6,420 nucleotides of DNA, taken from positions 1 to 6,420 of the forward strand of contig JAUTWY010000130.1 in NCBI GenBank assembly GCA_030838305.1, written 5' to 3'. Within the stretch, counting starts at the first letter, position 1. Each line of letters begins with the position of its first letter. This DNA comes from Acidobacteriaceae bacterium (GTDB taxonomy: Bacteria; Acidobacteriota; Terriglobia; Terriglobales; Acidobacteriaceae). The position numbers and the translations under genes were made by a program. The notes beneath the pieces were generated by a model that searched no databases, was not told where the DNA came from, and was given only the letters and a program-made list of their open reading frames with translations. This document shows, one piece after another, positions 1-6,420 of this stretch.

Positions 1-2
1 AT

Positions 3-1445
3 CAAGGCCACTTAGTTTGGCAGGCAGGTCTGCCTTTTACCTTGGGCAAGCTGATCTCAGATGCAGCGACGCATGCGCAAGAGGTGTCCGAGGCAGGTAC
101 TTCGGGGGCTAGTACGCCCACATTTAATCATGGTGGAGGCACGACCATCGATAATGCCGTGATATGGACGGAGAGCCATCCCTCGTGGATCCTGAATCAC
201 TCGTACGTGACCGGCAACCCGGGTACCCTGATCCTCGATATTCAAAGCCACGTGCAACTCGTCAGCACGTCTGGAATTTCGGGCCCAACCATTCCGCCAT
301 TCACCTCGAACCAACCCTTGAGCGGGCAGACAATTGACGGTTTGCAATGGTCAAATCAAACCACGCCCGCTACCTCGGTAGCAGCCCGCTATCCGGTCAC
401 AGGTGTGAGTACGTTGCAATCTCTGGCTCTCGATCCGCTCGTGGCCAACTGCACAGGCAATACTTGTACTGGTCTTCCGTTGCCTACTCGAAAAACAGGA
501 AACTTCTGGATTGGCGATTCCGGGAGTGGTTCCTTCTATAAGCTGGATTTTGCAACCGGCACGCCGATTACGTTTACTGGTGGCTGCCCATCGGGCTGCG
601 GTATCCAAAGCCTTGTGGTGTACGGTGGGGAAGGCGCGAATCAGCCGGGCCTCGCCAGCCTGGTGTCAGCGAGCACTCTCAACGCAGGGAACTTGTTCAC
701 CGCCAGTGCCCAATTCCTGCAGAATTCCATAACCTCAACCTTGTCCAACAACGGCAGCGGATCTCCGCCCCCGACCCCCATCTCGCTGTACGCCTCGCTC
801 GTCGACAAAACCAGTTGCTTCAACGATCCTTTAGCAGGAAATTTGTCCTGCCGGGGTACGGTTGCAGCTGATACGACCAAAGCGCTCGTCTGGAAGCTTG
901 ACGTTCCACTGAATGGCACGGCTGGCTTACCGCTGACCCAGACCCTGAACTCGAGCTTCGGCCCCCCGGGCGTCTTCGGAGTTGATAACAGCACAGACGT
1001 GTTCGTGGACGAGCAATTTGATGACACGACTTTCGTTGGCACCGATCCCGGAACGCGTTCGATCAGCGTGCACGCGCTCCATGAAGTTCCTGTTACGGTT
1101 TCTCAGGGGACGGCCCAGTGCACGTACTCGAGCCCCTTGCAAAACGGAACCTACAAGACCAACCGTGGGACCTTGAACTTCATATTCACGTGCCCGGGGC
1201 TTACGCCAACACAATTGAGAAACATGCACCCGACTCTTTCACTGGTGAAAAAGAATCCACCTCAATCGCCGAAGTTCATTCCGCTCTCGGGCACGAACGG
1301 CAAAGGACCGTACCGTTTCGACTCCTCAGGGAATATCTGGACTTTCCAGTGGAATCTCAACGGAGCAACTGCCGGGACCTACGAGGGCACCACCTTCGAT
1401 ACAACGGGCGTACAGAGCTTCACAGTGACGTTTTCTCTGAAATAG
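3..1445 (+). CDS. Secreted/surface repeat protein with PxKF-like C-terminus, 5' partial
   Basis: This is the C-terminal 480 residues of a larger protein. The frame is open to the left edge, so the true start lies outside the window; the TTG at 42 is internal. Two divergent copies of a ~45-residue repeat, at about 45-176 and 222-356, share the pattern V..(S/A)GTSG...P.F....(T/Q)TID...W. The first residues (QGHLVW) look like the end of a preceding copy. A segment near 501-551 (NFWIGDSGSGSFYKLDF) resembles a beta-propeller/NHL-type strand. Paired cysteines, low lysine and Thr/Ser/Gly/Asn richness fit an exported, disulfide-bonded protein. About 1095-1442 resembles the bacterial PxKF domain: an FIFTC strand, then a WNL..ATAGTYEG turn and a terminal VTFSLK strand. 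The gene stops at TAG, 21 bases before a strong terminator, so it ends its transcription unit. The exact role (adhesion, matrix or glycan binding) is not shown by the sequence. Confidence 0.75.
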   Translation, partial: QGHLVWQAGLPFTLGKLISDAATHAQEVSEAGTSGASTPTFNHGGGTTIDNAVIWTESHPSWILNHSYVTGNPGTLILDIQSHVQLVSTSGISGPTIPPFTSNQPLSGQTIDGLQWSNQTTPATSVAARYPVTGVSTLQSLALDPLVANCTGNTCTGLPLPTRKTGNFWIGDSGSGSFYKLDFATGTPITFTGGCPSGCGIQSLVVYGGEGANQPGLASLVSASTLNAGNLFTASAQFLQNSITSTLSNNGSGSPPPTPISLYASLVDKTSCFNDPLAGNLSCRGTVAADTTKALVWKLDVPLNGTAGLPLTQTLNSSFGPPGVFGVDNSTDVFVDEQFDDTTFVGTDPGTRSISVHALHEVPVTVSQGTAQCTYSSPLQNGTYKTNRGTLNFIFTCPGLTPTQLRNMHPTLSLVKKNPPQSPKFIPLSGTNGKGPYRFDSSGNIWTFQWNLNGATAGTYEGTTFDTTGVQSFTVTFSLK

Positions 1446-1466
1446 AAGTAAGGGTCGGAACGCAAG

Positions 1467-1496
1467 AAAGCCAGGCCGCAAGGGGCCTGGCTTTTT
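1467..1496 (+). terminator. Rho-independent terminator, probably bidirectional
   Basis: AAAGCCAGGCC (1467-1477) and GGCCTGGCTTT (1484-1494) form a perfect 11-bp stem with a 6-base loop (GCAAGG), followed on the + strand by a T-run to 1496. It lies 21 bases after the stop of the secreted-protein gene. Read on the - strand, the same hairpin is followed by CTTTCTTGC, a weaker U-tract, and lies about 60 bases beyond the kinase stop. It therefore plausibly ends both convergent transcripts. The rest of the 111-base gap (1446-1556) shows nothing else. Confidence 0.9.
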
Positions 1497-1556
1497 CATG
1501 CTGTCACGTGGTGAAGTCGGTTTAGCTCGCTTCAGTTCCTGCGATTAACATCCGTT

Positions 1557-4500
1557 TTAAGTTGTCGGACTTTGCCGGTTCACTGATTCCTGATACATCC
1601 TGGCAAGGTCGCTGCGCTTCAGGAGGTTTTCGCTGTGCGCCTCTTTGCCGACCTCATCGAGAATGCGGCACGCTTCCGCATACTGGCGGGGTGCTTCGCT
1701 CTGAGTCCCGCCAAGACGGAGCGCCTCTGCCAATAGGTAATGACCTTTGGCAAGCGAGACTTGCAGCCCCACTTTTTCGGCATTGGCCAGAGTGCGCTGT
1801 AACACTTCCTGCGCACGCGAATATTCCTTGCCTGCGATCATCGCTTGGCCCAGATAAAGAGTGCACTCTACGGCGAGATGCTTAAATCCGGAACGATCAG
1901 CTTCCTCGGCCAGAGACTGCAACGTCGGGAACTCTTCGCGGGAGCGTCCTTGCATCACCGCCACCTTCGCGAGGTTGAATTTCGTCACCAGGGTCTGCTC
2001 GCGATCGGTGGTTTGTGAGACGACCTTCAAAGCCTGTTCGAACAAGAGTCGGGCCGCATTAAAATCGCCGCTATAGAACAGCCGGTCACCTTCGAAGTTC
2101 AAGATCTGCGCGACCAGGGGCTGGTTTTTGATTTCGCGCGCGGTGCGCAACGCTTCATCCAGGTTCTTCTGTGCCTCGGCTCCGAGGCCAACGAGAGAAA
2201 GCGTGTTTCCGTAGCTGGCTTGAATTTGGGGCAGCCACAGTCCGCTTTCGTTGACTTCGTGCCAGCTCTTCAACGCATCCTGCTGGGAGTTCAGTGCCGC
2301 ACCGTAGCGGCCCTGGTACTGGAAGATCTTTCCCAAACCATAAGAAGCAAAAGCTACACCACGATTATCGCCAGCTTTGCGCCAAAGATCGAGAGCTTTC
2401 AAGAAATCATCCGTTGCCTGGTTGTATTGGCCCATCCGGGTGTAGGTGTCGCCGATGTTGTAGAGACTGTCGGCGATAAACGCAGGCGCCCCAATTTTCT
2501 GACGGATGTCGAGCGCCTGCTGAAAATACGTCATGGCGTTCTCGTAATCCGCTTTGTCAAGGTAAATCCAACCGATGTTGTTCAGGCAGTTGGACTCGTT
2601 CTGTCGATCGCCTACCTCGCGCAGCGGCGCCAATGCTTCTTTGCTCAGTGCCAAGGCGTCGTCGTAGTGGCCAATGCTTTCATTAAACAGCCCAAGATCA
2701 ATCAGGCTGTGGCCGAGACCCTTCTTGTCGCCAATTCGGCGGCGCAGGCTGACCGCCTCTTCGTAGCTTTTTCGTGCCTGGTCCGCCTTGCCGCTGTCCT
2801 GTTGAACACCCGCCATCGAATTGAGAGTTTCGGCGATGCCGCCCTTGTCTCCAAGCTTGCGCTTGATCAGCAGCGCTTGCTGCAAATTGTTGAGCGCCTC
2901 GTCACGCTTGTTCATGTATTGATAGGCAGTTCCGACGGCGTCCAGAATCAGAGCCTTTTCTCCGTCATTCCCTAGCTGCACGGCAAGCGTGAGGGCGCGG
3001 TTCAAATAATCAAGGCTGCCCTGAGAATTGTTGCTCCTGATTTCTACCCACCCCATGTGCAAGAGGGCATCGACATTCTTGGGATCGCGAACCAGCAATT
3101 TCTCGTAGGCCGAGCGTGCCCTGTCCAGGGAGCCGGTATCTTCATAAATACGGCCGAGCGCGAACTGCACATCCAGGTTATCTGGGAAACTTTTGGCTAG
3201 GTTTTCGTATGCAGCTGCCGCCTTCTGGTTATCCTTGGTGACGCGTGCCCGGCTGGCTTCTATGAAGTACTTCTGCGCCAACGGAAGACTCTGGCTCAGT
3301 TCCACCGCACGGCGCGAAGAACGCTCTGCTTCCGCGTCGTATCCCAAGAGGGAATAGGCTTCCCCCAGACGCGAATAGGCGACGGCGAATTGCGGATCCG
3401 CTTTGGTGGCTGCCTCGAGCCGCTTTTGGGCCTCAAGATTGTTTCCCTGTCGCAAGAACTGCAACCCCTCGTTGTAGCCTCGGAGGGCTTCGACTGAAGT
3501 CGAGGTAGGCTTAAAGGATTGGGCTTGAAGTTCTTTCACCACATCAGAAGGCAGGGCCAGATTTTGACGGATCATTTCCGCCAACCGGTCCACTGCCGCG
3601 GATAAATCCTTTTGGTTGGCTGCCTCCGACTTCACCTGCACGGTGCGATTGTGTTTCCGGTCCTGGAGCGTAGCGTCAATGCGAATTTGGTCTCCGAGCT
3701 TGGTGTATTGCCCCCAAACCAGCGTGTCGCTGTTCGTGAATTCGGCGACACGACCAAGGGTGGCCGAATCGATGATGGCGTTGGGAGCAATTCGCAGGTC
3801 GTGAAAGACCTGTTGCACGCGGTCGGACGAGACGGCACGCAGATGGGCGGATTGCCCAACATCGGTGCTAAGCATGTCAGCGAGACTCGGCCCAAGCCAG
3901 TCCCAGGACTGGTCGCCAGACTTATTTTGAAAGGGAACAATCGCCAGCGAAAGAACCGGGCCCGCCGCGACCTTCTTATCCAGCGGCGATAACAGCGGTC
4001 CGCGAAACACATAGCCGAGGGCCGCGAGAGCAAGAACGGAAGCAACGCCAGTAATCACCGGCCATGAAAGCGATGGAAATGACGGCCGCCGGGGCCGGGA
4101 GGGGGACGAACTCAGGCTGGCGGCGGTTCCTTTGTCCTTCCAGGCGTCAAGATCCCGGAGCATCTCCGTAACACTCGCGTAGCGGAGGGCGGGATCGCGC
4201 TCCAGACATCTATTCACGATGTTGGTGAGCGGTCGCGGAATCGATCCGTCATGATCGGAGATGGGAACGGCTCGTTGCTGGGTGCGCTTGATCAGGCTCG
4301 CGAGAGCGCTCTCTGCCTGAAACGGCATTTTGCCGGTGAGCAGCTCATAAACAATTAAACCCACCGTGAAAAGATCAGAGCGTTCGTCTAGGGCTTTTCC
4401 CAGCGCTTGCTCTGGCGACATATATTCCATGGTCCCAACCAGAGCCCCGGTTTGGGTCATGCCGTCGCCTTCGATCGTGCGGGCCAGGCCAAAATCCATC

Positions 4501-5189
4501 AGCAGAATCCGGCCGCTCTTATCCCGCATGATGTTCTGCGGCTTCAAGTCGCGGTGAATCACTCCTACGCTGTGAGTGGCTTCCAGGGCGCGGCAGATCT
4601 GCTGCGAGATCTCGACCGCCTCTTCCGGAGAGAATTTCTTCTTTTTGTGGATGAGAGTGCGCAAATCCTGGCCTTCGACGAACTCCATGGTGATGAACTT
4701 CACACCGTCGGCATCGCCAAAGTCGTAGATGCGGATGACATTTTTGTGCGTCACCTGGTGGGAGAGCACAAGCTCCTGCTTGAAGCGATCGAGAATGGCG
4801 GGATTCCCGGACAATTCCGGGCGAATCACTTTAAGTGCTACCACCCGGTTCACTTCGCGGTCCCGCGCACGATAAACCGAACCCATGCCGCCCTCGCCCA
4901 GGAGTTGCAGGATTTCGTATCGGCGTCCGAGGATGGCGCCGGTCCGCAAGAAAGTCTGGTTATTCAAATCGGCGGGGTGAATAATTCGCAGCCCGGCCGC
5001 GGCGGTTCCTTCCACCACGGTAGGGGCATCCGAACCGAGGTCTACAAGAGTCGGCAACGATCCCGAAGAGAAAGTGTCTGCAACAACAGGAGGAGGCGAA
5101 CCGGAGTCCGAAGGAAATTTCAGCGCAGCGGTACCGTCCGTCCTGGTTGGAGGCCGGTCATCAGGACGGTGCAGGTAGCGTCCTTCCAT
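1557..5189 (-). CDS. Membrane Ser/Thr protein kinase with FlgO/TolB-N-like and TPR sensor region
   Basis: A 1210-residue Hanks-type Ser/Thr kinase (PknB-like), numbered from the ATG at 5189. A Pro/Ser/Thr-rich N-terminus (1-85) precedes the kinase domain (about 91-350). The catalytic set is complete: glycine loop GEGGMGSVY (98-106), VALK lysine K120, alpha-C Glu E139, HRDLKPQN (212-219, catalytic D214), DFG D232, threonines in the activation loop (T245, T247, T253), SPE (258-260) and D272. A single hydrophobic helix (about 376-395) follows a basic SRPRRP stretch, placing the kinase in the cytoplasm and the rest outside. Residues about 412-545 (LAIVPFQNKSG, later VWGQYTKLGDQIRIDATL) match FlgO/TolB-N-like domains. 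About 16 TPRs fill 567-1185, many with an exact 40-residue period. The GTG at 5234 is rejected for lack of a ribosome site. The kinase is probably active and responds to protein contacts outside the membrane; its ligand and substrates are unknown. It is convergent with the upstream secreted-protein gene and divergent from the GAF gene. Confidence 0.93.
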   Translation of the reverse strand: MEGRYLHRPDDRPPTRTDGTAALKFPSDSGSPPPVVADTFSSGSLPTLVDLGSDAPTVVEGTAAAGLRIIHPADLNNQTFLRTGAILGRRYEILQLLGEGGMGSVYRARDREVNRVVALKVIRPELSGNPAILDRFKQELVLSHQVTHKNVIRIYDFGDADGVKFITMEFVEGQDLRTLIHKKKKFSPEEAVEISQQICRALEATHSVGVIHRDLKPQNIMRDKSGRILLMDFGLARTIEGDGMTQTGALVGTMEYMSPEQALGKALDERSDLFTVGLIVYELLTGKMPFQAESALASLIKRTQQRAVPISDHDGSIPRPLTNIVNRCLERDPALRYASVTEMLRDLDAWKDKGTAASLSSSPSRPRRPSFPSLSWPVITGVASVLALAALGYVFRGPLLSPLDKKVAAGPVLSLAIVPFQNKSGDQSWDWLGPSLADMLSTDVGQSAHLRAVSSDRVQQVFHDLRIAPNAIIDSATLGRVAEFTNSDTLVWGQYTKLGDQIRIDATLQDRKHNRTVQVKSEAANQKDLSAAVDRLAEMIRQNLALPSDVVKELQAQSFKPTSTSVEALRGYNEGLQFLRQGNNLEAQKRLEAATKADPQFAVAYSRLGEAYSLLGYDAEAERSSRRAVELSQSLPLAQKYFIEASRARVTKDNQKAAAAYENLAKSFPDNLDVQFALGRIYEDTGSLDRARSAYEKLLVRDPKNVDALLHMGWVEIRSNNSQGSLDYLNRALTLAVQLGNDGEKALILDAVGTAYQYMNKRDEALNNLQQALLIKRKLGDKGGIAETLNSMAGVQQDSGKADQARKSYEEAVSLRRRIGDKKGLGHSLIDLGLFNESIGHYDDALALSKEALAPLREVGDRQNESNCLNNIGWIYLDKADYENAMTYFQQALDIRQKIGAPAFIADSLYNIGDTYTRMGQYNQATDDFLKALDLWRKAGDNRGVAFASYGLGKIFQYQGRYGAALNSQQDALKSWHEVNESGLWLPQIQASYGNTLSLVGLGAEAQKNLDEALRTAREIKNQPLVAQILNFEGDRLFYSGDFNAARLLFEQALKVVSQTTDREQTLVTKFNLAKVAVMQGRSREEFPTLQSLAEEADRSGFKHLAVECTLYLGQAMIAGKEYSRAQEVLQRTLANAEKVGLQVSLAKGHYLLAEALRLGGTQSEAPRQYAEACRILDEVGKEAHSENLLKRSDLARMYQESVNRQSPTT

Positions 5190-5196
5190 CGCTCTG

Positions 5197-5201
5197 TCTC
5201 C
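5197..5201 (-). promoter_or_regulatory. Ribosome binding site of the kinase gene
   Basis: On the - strand, GGAGA is followed by CAGAGCG and then the ATG at 5189, so GGAG lies 8 bases from the start. The longer frame's GTG at 5234 has no purine-rich site in front of it (the preceding bases are AACAAAACTGGC). This decides the start in favour of the ATG. Confidence 0.75.
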
Positions 5202-5651
5202 AAAAAATAAACGGGGGACGTCGGCAGAAAGCACGCCAGTTTTGTTGAGCTTAACTAGGGAGAACTGGTGGAACCTGCCGCACGGTTAGGGCAGTATACA
5301 ATACCTTGGGGTTTTGACGCTATCTCTATTTACCTTTTACCTTCGGTTTTACGGTCCCTGCCGCCCCCGTGAACCACACAAACCACCACGCAACGCTTGT
5401 TCGTCAGTCCCCCCCGTTAACCCTTAATGGTTGAGGAGAACCTACATCGCGCCGCCGGGTAAGAGGTCGTCATTGGGCGGACATTTTAAGTCGGATACTG
5501 CGGATTGGGATGAAGATAATTGCAACCCCTAGCAATAGAGATTGCGCGATCGTCATTGTCTTAAGCGGTACGACCTGATTTCCTCATCTGGGTGCATGCC
5601 GATTATCCCGTTCCAGAATGGGCATGGCTGGGGTCATTATCTACTTGTTCC

Positions 5652-5674
5652 CCACTCAAACGACACCACTCAAA
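5652..5674 (+). repeat. 9-bp direct repeat upstream of the GAF-gene promoter
   Basis: CCACTCAAA occurs at 5652-5660 and again at 5666-5674, 14 bases start to start. The second copy ends 7 bases before the candidate -35 hexamer at 5682. The second copy also runs into CTCAAATGAG, a small imperfect palindrome. A tandem pair at this place is the usual geometry for a transcription activator, but no regulator family is identified from the motif. Confidence 0.45.
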
Positions 5675-5681
5675 TGAGAAG

Positions 5682-5710
5682 TTGACGTGTTCAGGCGAGC
5701 GGCTTAAGAT
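5682..5710 (+). promoter_or_regulatory. Candidate sigma70-type promoter of the GAF gene
   Basis: TTGACG (5682-5687, 5 of 6 consensus matches) and TAAGAT (5705-5710, 4 of 6) are separated by exactly 17 bases. Transcription would start near 5717, giving a leader of about 75 bases to the ATG at 5794. It is the best hexamer pair I found in the intergenic region. Found by eye, not by a scoring model. Confidence 0.5.
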
Positions 5711-5720
5711 GCCTGAGCGC

Positions 5721-5758
5721 CCCGATCATCGGGCAGTCTGCCCCCCAACTCTGCCGAT
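5721..5758 (+). promoter_or_regulatory. Overlapping inverted repeats in the GAF-gene leader
   Basis: CCCGAT-C-ATCGGG (5721-5733) and GGGCAG-T-CTGCCC (5731-5743) are two perfect 6-1-6 palindromes that share GGG. In addition ATCGGGCAG (5728-5736) can pair with CTGCCGAT (5751-5758), eight pairs with one bulged G and a 14-base loop. One central arm therefore has three possible partners. The site lies just after the predicted transcription start, so it could be a DNA operator or a switchable RNA leader. No known riboswitch was recognised. Confidence 0.4.
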
Positions 5759-5780
5759 CTACGTCGCGACGAACACAATC

Positions 5781-5785
5781 AGGAG
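5781..5785 (+). promoter_or_regulatory. Ribosome binding site of the GAF gene
   Basis: AGGAG followed by CGCCGTTC (8 bases) and ATG at 5794. The nearest upstream in-frame stop is TGA at 5683-5685, with no ATG, GTG or TTG between it and 5794. This fixes the start. Confidence 0.75.
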
Positions 5786-5793
5786 CGCCGTTC

Positions 5794-6420
5794 ATGGCGA
5801 CTCGAAGACCCGCGTTTGTGGTTCCCATAGCGGAATTTGCCGCAGCTTTGCTGGCGCGACCGGAGGTGAGCCCGCGCGCCCAAGTGACGGCTCAGCAGAT
5901 CGCGCAACTGCTGCCCGGCACGGCGGTCGTGGTGTACATCATCGAAGATCTGGACAATCCCGCCTGGACCCGCAAGGCCGTTGCGGGCGACGTCACGGTC
6001 GCCCAGACGATTGAGTTTATTGCCGGTACGCTGGGCACGGTGGCAGAAAAGAAAGCTCTTGTCATATTCGAGCGGGCAGATCTGCAGCGAGAAGACTATG
6101 CCCACCTTGATATCCGGCGTACGGTAACTTCTCTCGCGTATGTTCCTCTCCCAAGTGGATGTGGTTTTTTTCGGCGTCATCGAGCTGATCGGCTACGATC
6201 AGCCGTTGCCGGAGACAATGTTGGAAGCGGTGCAAGAGATCGCCGAACTCGCTTCTCCAGCCATCGCCGCCGCCCAATCCTATGAGAGCGAACGCAATGC
6301 CAGCCTCCATTCAATCAGCCGTGTGACCCAGATGTATGACCTGGAGAAGGTCTTCAACTCGACGCTGGAGATGGACGAGTTGCTGGGTACGATTGCAAAG
6401 AAGTTTCAGGAGGTGATGAA
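5794..6420 (+). CDS. GAF-domain signalling protein, frameshifted and 3' partial
   Basis: The start is ATG at 5794 with a good ribosome site. Frame one reads MATRRPAFVVPIAEFAAALL and continues to SLAYVPL near 6150. Left alone, it degrades into Arg-rich sequence and stops at 6283-6285. The frame one base ahead is open from 6128 to the window end and carries the natural continuation (FFGVIELIGYD, then an alpha-helical linker). Joining the two gives one GAF domain (about residues 10-160; the VPL-x7-GVIEL strand pair is the family signature). A linker and the start of a second GAF follow (VFNSTLEMDELLGTIAKKF). The joined product is at least 208 residues and continues beyond the edge. GAF proteins of this kind usually end in an output domain (phosphatase, histidine kinase, GGDEF or HD), which cannot be seen here. 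Whether the gene is broken, misread, or recoded is open. No ligand can be named, and no chromophore cysteine motif was recognised. It is divergent from the kinase gene. Confidence 0.7.
6150..6172 (+). other. Frameshift interval in the GAF gene (CCC and T7 runs)
   Basis: One surplus base lies in this interval. Removing one T from the seven at 6165-6171 gives VPLPSGCGFFGVIEL. Removing one C from 6150-6152 gives VPLQVDVVFFGVIEL. Both restore a continuous GAF domain of the same length. The T-run is the likelier site, because homopolymers are prone to both sequencing error and slippage and a PSG turn is natural there. Confidence 0.65.

Larger units (their letters stand above)
5190..5793. other. 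Divergent intergenic region between kinase and GAF genes
   Basis: These 604 bases lie between two divergent starts, and I find no convincing gene, tRNA or transposon remnant in them. The left part holds the kinase ribosome site, a TATACT (- strand, 5298-5293) that could be a -10 but has no good -35 partner, and three TTTAC(C/G) words at 5329, 5336 and 5348. The middle holds a C7 run (5409-5415) and a loose duplication: TCGTCATTG at 5467-5475 and 5550-5558, each followed by TTAAG(T)CGG. The right part holds a promoter, a direct repeat and overlapping inverted repeats listed separately. The region is long for a simple divergent promoter pair, so it may hold a small RNA or a decayed gene, but nothing specific can be named. 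Confidence 0.6.

Noticed and set aside
42..44. TTG as the start of the secreted-protein gene
   Set aside because: The frame stays open to the left edge and the upstream residues fit the end of a preceding repeat, so the gene is cut by the window.
2220..2975. 251-residue + strand open frame opposite the TPR region
   Set aside because: It lies wholly antisense to a well-supported kinase/TPR gene, has no recognisable domain and no ribosome site. It is explained by GC-biased third positions and the repeat structure.
4407..5210. 267-residue + strand open frame opposite the kinase domain
   Set aside because: It is antisense to conserved kinase motifs and its composition (His/Arg/Gln rich) is typical of a shadow frame.
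5190..5234. GTG start at 5234, adding 15 residues to the kinase
   Set aside because: There is no ribosome site before the GTG, while GGAG lies 8 bases before the ATG at 5189. The extra residues show no domain character.
5293..5298. TATACT on the - strand as the kinase -10 box
   Set aside because: No hexamer resembling TTGACA sits 16-18 bases upstream, so it is mentioned only as a weak possibility.
5592..6014. 140-residue + strand open frame overlapping the GAF gene start
   Set aside because: It overlaps the GAF gene in another frame, its second half is Arg/Gly/His-rich shadow sequence, and its GTG start has no ribosome site.
6140..6420. Separate gene starting at ATG 6140 in the second GAF frame
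   Set aside because: It has no ribosome site, would start in the middle of a GAF beta-strand, and the two frames join into one continuous domain.

Overview
The window looks like a piece of a mid-to-high GC, free-living bacterium. The closest match in style is Acidobacteriota (soil Terriglobia/Koribacter-like). This rests on three things: a very long Hanks-type Ser/Thr kinase fused through one membrane helix to a FlgO/TolB-N-like domain and a long TPR tail; a secreted protein built from 'GTSG...DG..W' repeats with a PxKF-like C-terminus; and a multi-GAF signalling protein. The assignment is by family style only; there is no rRNA or other marker in the window.

Layout. Positions 1-1445 (+) hold the C-terminal part of a secreted or surface protein whose start lies outside the window. 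A strong rho-independent hairpin follows at 1467-1496. It sits between two convergent genes and can probably serve both. Positions 1557-5189 (-) hold one intact 1210-residue gene: kinase domain, transmembrane helix, extracytoplasmic FlgO-like domain, then about 16 TPRs. Positions 5190-5793 form a 604-base divergent intergenic region with no convincing gene. Its right end carries a well-formed sigma70-type promoter, a 9-bp direct repeat just upstream of it, and a leader with overlapping inverted repeats. Positions 5794-6420 (+) hold the start of a GAF-domain protein. It is interrupted by a one-base frameshift near a run of seven T and runs off the right edge.

How they may work together. The kinase and the GAF protein are divergently transcribed, and both belong to signalling families. 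A shared regulatory region is possible, but nothing in the sequence proves a functional link. The secreted protein is convergent with the kinase and is probably an independent unit. No mobile element, CRISPR array, tRNA or rRNA was seen. I see no clear evidence of a wholly new system. The points most worth a second look are the GAF-gene frameshift and its structured leader/promoter region.
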